Below, piece after piece: positions 7,343 through 11,190 of a DNA stretch of 11,190 bases (positions are counted from its first letter, which is position 1; each line of letters begins with the position of its first letter). The DNA is from Rhodoferax sp. (GTDB taxonomy: Bacteria > Pseudomonadota > Gammaproteobacteria > Burkholderiales > Burkholderiaceae_C). The notes under the pieces are model-generated. The model was given only the letters and a program-made list of their open reading frames with translations. It had not been told where the DNA came from and made no database searches. The position numbers and the translations under genes are program-made. The stretch spans positions 1-11,190 of the forward strand of contig JAURGS010000061.1 of the NCBI GenBank assembly GCA_030833685.1, given 5' to 3'.

Positions 7343-7946
7343 CTTCGGCGCAGTCCTGTTTACCTGGCAGCCGGCGCTGCTGCTTGAGCAGCGCCATGCA
7401 AACTGGGTGGCACAGCACGGCGGGGCGCACGCTTTGGCGCAGGCGGTGTTTCACCATCCCGACTGGGAGGCTTTTGATCGCGGTACGTCCGAGCAGTCCG
7501 AGGTTGTATTGCACACAGCGCACCGGCTCGCCCTGCCGCATGAAGACGTTGCCAAGCTGGTGGCCAGCATCGCGCCCAGTCTGACGCCCATGCCTGGCAC
7601 GGTCGCCTTGCTTGAGCGTTTGGTGACACGGCGCGAAGAACAACAAGACTTAAAGCTTTATTTCCTCTCCAACATGCCCGTGCCTTACGCGCGCACACTG
7701 GAAGATCTGCATGATTTCATTGACTGGTTTGATGGTGGCGTGTTTTCAGGCGACGCCGGGCACATCAAACCGGAGCCGGCCATTTACCAATTGATGCAGG
7801 AGCGCTACCGGCTCGACCCTGGGCGCACGATCTTCGTCGATGACATGCAGGCCAATGTTGAAGCGGCTCGCGCGCAGGGCTGGCAGGCGATTCACTTTCA
7901 GTCGCCACAGCAATTGGCACACGAATTGAAGCGCTGGGGCTTGTAG
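7326..7946 (+). CDS. HAD-superfamily (subfamily IA, YihX-like) sugar-phosphatase candidate
   Basis: HAD phosphatases form an aspartyl-phosphate intermediate. In the 206 residues, motif I is FDFGAV with nucleophile D6; the usual second Asp (acid/base, two residues on) is replaced by G8. YihX, the E. coli alpha-glucose-1-phosphate phosphatase, has the same DxG form, so the change does not by itself mean loss of function. Motif II is LSNMP (S115, N116), motif III the HIKPEP lysine K148, and motif IV VDD (D172, D173) followed by N177. The helical cap is about residues 15-90. The ATG lies inside the end of pgi (17-nt overlap, different frame), no proper Shine-Dalgarno spacing is seen, and translation probably depends on ribosomes finishing pgi. 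Placement after pgi and tal makes a sugar phosphate a reasonable substrate; this is inference. Confidence 0.8.
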   Translation: MNLVFDFGAVLFTWQPALLLEQRHANWVAQHGGAHALAQAVFHHPDWEAFDRGTSEQSEVVLHTAHRLALPHEDVAKLVASIAPSLTPMPGTVALLERLVTRREEQQDLKLYFLSNMPVPYARTLEDLHDFIDWFDGGVFSGDAGHIKPEPAIYQLMQERYRLDPGRTIFVDDMQANVEAARAQGWQAIHFQSPQQLAHELKRWGL

Positions 7947-7989
7947 AGCATTGGCCGCAGACGATTTGCTTAAATCATCTAGACCCATG

Positions 7990-8026
7990 AAAAAACCCCG
8001 CAGGGAGAATCCCAGCGGGGTTTTTT
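7990..8026. terminator. Bidirectional intrinsic terminator between the HAD gene and groL
   Basis: CCCCGC (7996-8001) pairs with GCGGGG (8015-8020). After one A-A mismatch, GGG (8003-8005) pairs with CCC (8011-8013) around AGAAT. Six T follow at 8021-8026 for plus-strand transcripts, and six A precede at 7990-7995, giving the U-tract for minus-strand transcripts. It lies 43 nt after the HAD stop and 29 nt beyond the groL stop, so it serves both convergent units. Confidence 0.95.
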
Positions 8027-8055
8027 GCTAGTGCCTGCGCAGCAGACAGCCGGGT

Positions 8056-9708
8056 TTACATACCCATGCCGCCCATGCCACCCATGCCACCCATATCGCC
8101 GCCGCCCATGGGCATGCTCGGTGCGTCATCTTTTGGTGCTTCAGCGACCATGGCCTCAGTGGTGAGCATCAAGGAAGCAACCGATGCGGCGTTTTGCAAT
8201 GCCGTGCGGGTCACTTTGGTGGGGTCAAGAATGCCCATATCGATCATGTCACCGTAAGTGTCGTTGGCGGCGTTGAAGCCGTAGTTGCCTTTGCCACCGA
8301 GCACTGCGTTAACCACCACCGATGGCTCGCCGCCAGCGTTGTAAACGATCTCGCGCAGCGGCGCTTCAACGGCTTTGAGGACCAAACGGATGCCCGCTTC
8401 CTGATCAGCGTTGTCGCCTTTGATCGCGCCAGCGGCTTGGCGGGCGCGCAGCAGTGCAACACCGCCACCAGCCACGATGCCTTCTTCCACAGCAGCGCGA
8501 GTGGCGTGCAGGGCGTCTTCAACGCGGGCCTTCTTCTCTTTCATCTCGACTTCGGTGGCAGCGCCAACCTTGATCACGGCAACCCCGCCAGCCAGCTTGG
8601 CCACGCGCTCTTGCAGTTTTTCGCGGTCGTAGTCGCTCGTCGCTTCTTCGATTTGAACGCGAATTTGCTTGACGCGTGCTTCGATGTCAGCGGCAGGGCC
8701 AGCACCGTCGATGATGATGGTGTTTTCTTTGCCCACTTCGATGCGCTTGGCAGAGCCCAGGTCGGTCAGAGCGACTTTTTCCAGGGTCAAGCCAACTTCT
8801 TCGGCGATGACTTTGCCACCGGTCAGGATGGCGATGTCTTCGAGCATGGCTTTGCGACGGTCGCCAAAACCAGGGGCCTTGACAGCCACAACCTTCAGAA
8901 TGCCGCGGATGGTGTTAACCACCAAGGTCGCCAGGGCTTCGCCTTCGACGTCTTCGGCAATGATCAGCAGCGGACGACCGGCTTTGGCAACTTGCTCCAG
9001 CGTGGGCAGCAGGTCACGAATGTTGCTGATCTTCTTGTCAAACAGCAGCACAAAGGGGTTTTCCAGCAAAGCGGCTTGCTTTTCCGGGTTGTTGATGAAG
9101 TAAGGCGACAGGTAGCCGCGGTCAAACTGCATGCCTTCGACGACGTCGAGTTCGTTTTGCAGGGACTTGCCGTCTTCAACCGTGATGACGCCTTCTTTGC
9201 CCACTTTGTCCATCGCGTCAGCAATGATCTTGCCGATGGATTCGTCGGAGTTGGCCGAGATGGAGCCAACCTGCGCGATTTCCTTGCTGGTGGTGGTGGC
9301 CTTGGAGGCCTTTTGCAACTGATCGATCAGGGCGGTGACCGCTTTGTCGATACCGCGCTTGAGGTCCATTGGGTTCATGCCGGCGGCGACATACTTCATG
9401 CCTTCGCGAACAATCGCCTGAGCCAAAACAGTGGCGGTGGTGGTGCCGTCGCCAGCGTTGTCAGAGGTCTTGGAAGCGACTTCCTTGACCATCTGGGCGC
9501 CCATGTTTTGCAGTTTGTCTTTCAGTTCAATTTCTTTGGCCACGGACACACCGTCTTTGGTGACGGTGGGCGCGCCAAACGAGCGCTCCAGAACCACGTT
9601 GCGGCCTTTGGGGCCCAAGGTGACTTTGACCGCGTTGGCCAAAATGTTGACGCCTTCAACCATGCGTGCGCGGGCTTCGCCGCCAAAAATCACGTCTTTT
9701 GCTGCCAT
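8056..9708 (-). CDS. groL: Chaperonin GroEL (60 kDa, Cpn60)
   Basis: GroEL builds the double-ring ATP-driven folding chamber that works with the GroES lid in the cytosol. The 550 residues align by eye with E. coli GroEL along their whole length. Visible are TLGPKGRNVVL (30-40), D52 in TKDGVSV, the ATP-site GDGTTT (86-91), the apical GMQFDRGYLSPYF stretch, and the chaperonin signature AAVEEGIVAGGG near 405-416, preceded by the hydrolysis aspartate of RVEDALH. The C-terminal GGM repeat tail (GGMGGMGGMGM) projects into the cavity. TGGAG (plus-strand positions 9717-9721) lies 8 nt before the ATG. It is second in the groES-groL operon with an unusually long 160-nt spacer filled by a palindromic element. 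Expression should follow CIRCE/HrcA control upstream of groES. Confidence 0.99.
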   Translation of the reverse strand: MAAKDVIFGGEARARMVEGVNILANAVKVTLGPKGRNVVLERSFGAPTVTKDGVSVAKEIELKDKLQNMGAQMVKEVASKTSDNAGDGTTTATVLAQAIVREGMKYVAAGMNPMDLKRGIDKAVTALIDQLQKASKATTTSKEIAQVGSISANSDESIGKIIADAMDKVGKEGVITVEDGKSLQNELDVVEGMQFDRGYLSPYFINNPEKQAALLENPFVLLFDKKISNIRDLLPTLEQVAKAGRPLLIIAEDVEGEALATLVVNTIRGILKVVAVKAPGFGDRRKAMLEDIAILTGGKVIAEEVGLTLEKVALTDLGSAKRIEVGKENTIIIDGAGPAADIEARVKQIRVQIEEATSDYDREKLQERVAKLAGGVAVIKVGAATEVEMKEKKARVEDALHATRAAVEEGIVAGGGVALLRARQAAGAIKGDNADQEAGIRLVLKAVEAPLREIVYNAGGEPSVVVNAVLGGKGNYGFNAANDTYGDMIDMGILDPTKVTRTALQNAASVASLMLTTEAMVAEAPKDDAPSMPMGGGDMGGMGGMGGMGM

Positions 9709-9750
9709 GTTAATTACTCCAGGATTTCAAATAAAAGGGGGTGGGAACAG

Positions 9751-9870
9751 GATTGCGTCGCGAGCGGCTCAGAGGCGAGGCGCACAGCGCGCTGGAACCG
9801 GAACGTACTTCCCGTACGTGAGGATTCCGAGCACTGGGCAACAACGCATAGGAGTCGCGCAGCAGCAATC
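9751..9870. repeat. Palindromic, repeat-like element between groES and groL
   Basis: The segment has inverted ends. GATTGC (9751-9756) pairs with GCAATC (9865-9870), and after a small internal loop CGCGA (9759-9763) pairs with TCGCG (9855-9859). At the centre ACGTAC (9803-9808) pairs with GTACGT (9814-9819) around TTCCC, extended outward by GGAA (9794-9797) with TTCC (9825-9828) and GCT (9791-9793) with AGC (9830-9832). It fills three quarters of the 160-nt spacer, and its right end overlaps two bases of the groES stop codon (9869-9871). I saw no flanking target duplication and no second copy in this window. It looks like a short interspersed palindromic repeat or MITE-like remnant; copy number elsewhere is unknown to me. 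Confidence 0.55.
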
Positions 9871-10159
9871 ACTTCTCAACAACGGCGAAGAGGTCGTCCT
9901 CTTTCATCACCAGCAGCTCGTCGCCATCAACCTTGACAGTCTGTCCGCTGTACTTGCCAAACAAAACACGGTCGCCAACTTTGACGCTCATCGCGCCGAG
10001 TTCGCCTTTGTCGTTTTTCTTGCCCGGGCCAACAGCCAAGACTTCGCCCTGGTCGGGCTTCTCGGCGGCGCTGTCCGGAATCACGATGCCCGATGCGGTT
10101 TTGGTTTCGTTTTCGACGCGTTTGACGATCACGCGGTCGTGCAAGGGACGCAGTTTCAT
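9869..10159 (-). CDS. groES: Co-chaperonin GroES (10 kDa, Cpn10)
   Basis: GroES forms the seven-subunit lid that caps GroEL during folding. The 96 residues are the usual length. The protein begins MKLRPLHDRV, as the family does, and the mobile loop (about 16-32) carries the GroEL-contacting hydrophobic triplet I25-V26-I27 in ASGIVIP. GEVLAVGPGK and the VKVGDRVLFGKYSG barrel segment follow. AGGAG (plus-strand 10165-10169) is 5 nt from the ATG. It is the first gene of the groES-groL operon; promoter, CIRCE operator and a structured leader lie between 10160 and 10318. Confidence 0.98.
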   Translation of the reverse strand: MKLRPLHDRVIVKRVENETKTASGIVIPDSAAEKPDQGEVLAVGPGKKNDKGELGAMSVKVGDRVLFGKYSGQTVKVDGDELLVMKEDDLFAVVEK

Positions 10160-10194
10160 AAAAACTCCTGTAAGGAAAATTAAAATCGAGAGTT

Positions 10195-10225
10195 AAAAAA
10201 GCGCCTGGATCTAACCCGCAGGCGC
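10195..10225 (-). terminator. Terminator-like hairpin in the groES 5' leader
   Basis: Read on the minus strand, GCGCCTG (10225-10219) pairs perfectly with CAGGCGC (10207-10201) around an 11-nt loop, and six T follow at once (10200-10195). This is the layout of an intrinsic terminator, yet it lies downstream of the promoter and CIRCE and 36 nt before the groES ATG. It therefore may end part of the transcripts early, giving a leader RNA of about 85-90 nt, or act as a 5' stabilising structure. No U-tract exists in the plus direction. Confidence 0.6.
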
Positions 10226-10242
10226 CTGCCGAATTCAGGCAG
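10224..10242 (-). promoter_or_regulatory. Second leader hairpin, partly exclusive with the terminator-like hairpin
   Basis: On the minus strand CTGCC (10242-10238) pairs with GGCAG (10230-10226) around a 7-nt loop, ending exactly where the terminator-like hairpin starts. A shifted version, GCCTG (10240-10236) with CAGGC (10228-10224), would take the first two bases of the terminator stem. The leader carries alternating CCTG/CAGG blocks, so several folds compete. Whether this is a switch is inference. Confidence 0.4.
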
Positions 10243-10263
10243 AGGAGCTAAAAAACCAAGTTG

Positions 10264-10290
10264 TTAGCACTCACTGCCATCGAGTGCTAA
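10264..10290. promoter_or_regulatory. CIRCE operator (HrcA binding site)
   Basis: TTAGCACTC (10264-10272), a 9-nt spacer, then GAGTGCTAA (10282-10290) is a perfect match to the CIRCE inverted repeat. HrcA repressor binds it and releases it on heat shock, when GroEL is occupied by unfolded proteins and HrcA folding fails. It overlaps the expected transcription start of groES-groL, the standard repressing position. No hrcA gene is in this window. Confidence 0.98.
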
Positions 10291-10318
10291 TGATATAGCC
10301 TTTTACGCAGTTTTCAAG
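10290..10318 (-). promoter_or_regulatory. groES-groL promoter (sigma-70 type, with a sigma-32-like -35)
   Basis: On the minus strand TTGAAA (10317-10312) and TATCAT (10295-10290) are separated by 16 bp, both 5 of 6 to the sigma-70 consensus. The -10 box shares its last base with CIRCE, and the start site would fall inside CIRCE near 10283. The -35 extends to CTTGAAA (10318-10312), the full sigma-32 -35 core; a partial sigma-32 -10 (GGCTATATC) follows 11 nt later, with only fair match. Dual use by the housekeeping and heat-shock sigma factors is possible but not shown. Confidence 0.75.
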
Positions 10319-10352
10319 GCCTGGCGTTAAAAAATCTTTTTAAATCAACCCT

Positions 10353-10371
10353 AAAAAGGCGCTCTGGCGCC
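10353..10371 (-). terminator. Intrinsic terminator of the MBL-fold hydrolase gene
   Basis: On the minus strand GGCGC (10371-10367) pairs with GCGCC (10362-10358) around CAGA, followed by five T (10357-10353) and, further on, more T-rich sequence. It is 78 nt after the stop codon of the minus-strand hydrolase and 35 nt before the groES -35 box, so it shields the heat-shock operon from read-through. Confidence 0.8.
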
Positions 10372-10448
10372 GTTTCGGGCTTTTCGCAAGGCCCTTGTTT
10401 GTGCTTGCTTGGGCGGCCGGCAAGAACACCCCTGGGGTCAAAAGCGGC

Positions 10449-11190
10449 CTAGCTGTTGTGAGCGACCCTGTCCTCAAGCCGGGCTGCCCCGCTTTTGACC
10501 AAATCTTCGAGCAGGCCAGCGGTCCATTCCGTGTAACTGAGGTGCTGGGGCTGTCGGGCGTGCAGTTGCGTCATCACCGGGGTGGCTTGCATCCAAGCTT
10601 GCAGCGCATCGAGCGCAATGCTTTGCACCTCCAGAAGTTTGAATTTGAGCAGCGCTTTGGCCGCGTAGTGGCTGTGACGGGCAGGGTCTGCTTTGAAAGT
10701 CGCCAGGCGTCGGCGCGCACGCGCCAGCGCGCCCTCTACATCGCTAAATACTGGGCCGTGGCCGGGGATCACGATTTGGGGGCGCAGATTCTCAATCAGG
10801 TCCAAGGTGTCTTGCACCGCATCAAAGCCGTCTATGCCATCGATCTCCGGGAAAACCACGCCAAAGCCATTGTTCCAAAGGGCGTCGGCGGAAATCAGAA
10901 TGCCGTCGTGCGGCTCGAACAAGAGCACAGCCTCAGGATCATGCCCGGGCGCGGCATGGACCTGCCAGCTGCGCTCACCGATGCGCATGCTGCTGCCAGG
11001 CTCTAATGTGCGGGAGAACTGAAAACGCGGGCACTGCTGTCCCGTTGACAGGTAAGACAAGCCTGCATCGTTCCAGACCTGGACATCGGTGGCCAGGCCT
11101 GGCGGAATCCAGGTTTCCAGCCCGGGGTGGTGGCCTTGCAAGGCGGCGTTGCCGCCGCAGTGGTCGCTGTGCAGATGCGTATTGATAAGC
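10449..11190 (-). CDS. Metallo-beta-lactamase-fold hydrolase (partial, N-terminus outside the window)
   Basis: MBL-fold hydrolases use one or two metal ions to cut esters, thioesters or phosphodiesters; which one applies here is unknown. The frame is open to the right edge, so the N-terminal part is missing. The metal motif THLHSDHCGGN (HxHxDH, 11160-11177) is just inside the edge, and the apparent TTG start at 11139-11141 is only an internal codon. Further metal ligands are the His of APGHDPE (10941-10943), the Asp of ISADAL (10884-10886) and the His of IPGHGP (10758-10760). After the fold comes a helical C-terminal region (about 80 residues) with a winged-helix-like look, as in LACTB2-type and similar MBL proteins. 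The gene ends with TAG at 10449-10451, followed by its own terminator. It points the same way as groES but is separate from it. Confidence 0.87.
   Translation of the reverse strand, partial: LINTHLHSDHCGGNAALQGHHPGLETWIPPGLATDVQVWNDAGLSYLSTGQQCPRFQFSRTLEPGSSMRIGERSWQVHAAPGHDPEAVLLFEPHDGILISADALWNNGFGVVFPEIDGIDGFDAVQDTLDLIENLRPQIVIPGHGPVFSDVEGALARARRRLATFKADPARHSHYAAKALLKFKLLEVQSIALDALQAWMQATPVMTQLHARQPQHLSYTEWTAGLLEDLVKSGAARLEDRVAHNS

Noticed and set aside
8194..9936. A 580-codon open frame on the plus strand, antisense to groL
   Set aside because: It is the shadow of GroEL codon bias: it covers groL exactly out of phase, has no ribosome binding site, is rich in low-complexity Phe/Asp/Ala/Gly/Val runs and matches no protein family I recognise. 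GroEL on the other strand is beyond doubt.
9431..10183. A 250-codon plus-strand frame running across groL, the spacer and groES
   Set aside because: It is antisense to two certain genes and to the palindromic element, with no start signals; a by-product of GC-rich coding.
10395..11006. A 203-codon plus-strand frame opposite the MBL hydrolase
   Set aside because: The minus-strand frame carries the complete set of MBL metal motifs (HxHxDH, PGH, SAD, GHGP), so the plus frame is a shadow.
11139..11141. TTG as the true start of the MBL hydrolase
   Set aside because: The frame continues upstream to the window edge and encodes the essential HxHxDH metal motif there, so the real start is outside the window.

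Overview
The window reads as an ordinary core-genome stretch of a betaproteobacterium, most likely a Comamonadaceae member (Rhodoferax, Polaromonas or Limnohabitans relatives). I base that on the SAH-riboswitch-led ahcY/metF operon, the protein styles, the perfect CIRCE operator in front of groES-groL, and the moderately GC-rich codon use. This is by eye, not by database search. I see no phage, transposase, CRISPR array, tRNA or rRNA. I found no wholly new system; the unusual material is in the non-coding RNA and DNA signals.

Layout. (1) 1-3368, plus strand: a promoter whose -10 box is at 15-20, an S-adenosylhomocysteine (SAH) riboswitch at about 28-126 with an expression platform to 206, then ahcY, a TlyA-family rRNA 2'-O-methyltransferase, and metF. 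This is an activated-methyl-cycle operon: AhcY removes SAH, the methyltransferase makes SAH, and MetF makes the methyl donor for regenerating methionine. (2) 3471-4679, plus strand: an M20 amidohydrolase of the hippurate/IAA-amino-acid hydrolase type with its own strong ribosome binding site. (3) 4748-7946, plus strand: tal, pgi and a HAD phosphatase resembling YihX, a sugar-phosphate cluster in which pgi and the HAD gene overlap by 17 nt. (4) A bidirectional intrinsic terminator at 7990-8026 separates this from the convergent groES-groL operon on the minus strand (10159 down to 8056). (5) 10160-10448 is regulatory: groES leader, CIRCE, promoter, and the terminator of the next minus-strand gene. 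(6) 10449 to the right edge: a metallo-beta-lactamase-fold hydrolase, cut by the window edge at its N-terminal side.

Most worth a second look: a canonical-looking intrinsic terminator inside the groES 5' leader, between CIRCE and the start codon; a 120-nt element with inverted-repeat ends filling the unusually long groES-groL spacer and starting inside the groES stop codon; a perfect 7-bp competitor hairpin that takes the pseudoknot strand of the SAH aptamer; and a HAD enzyme with Gly in place of the usual second catalytic Asp, translationally tied to pgi. No gene-free stretch exceeds 300 bases.
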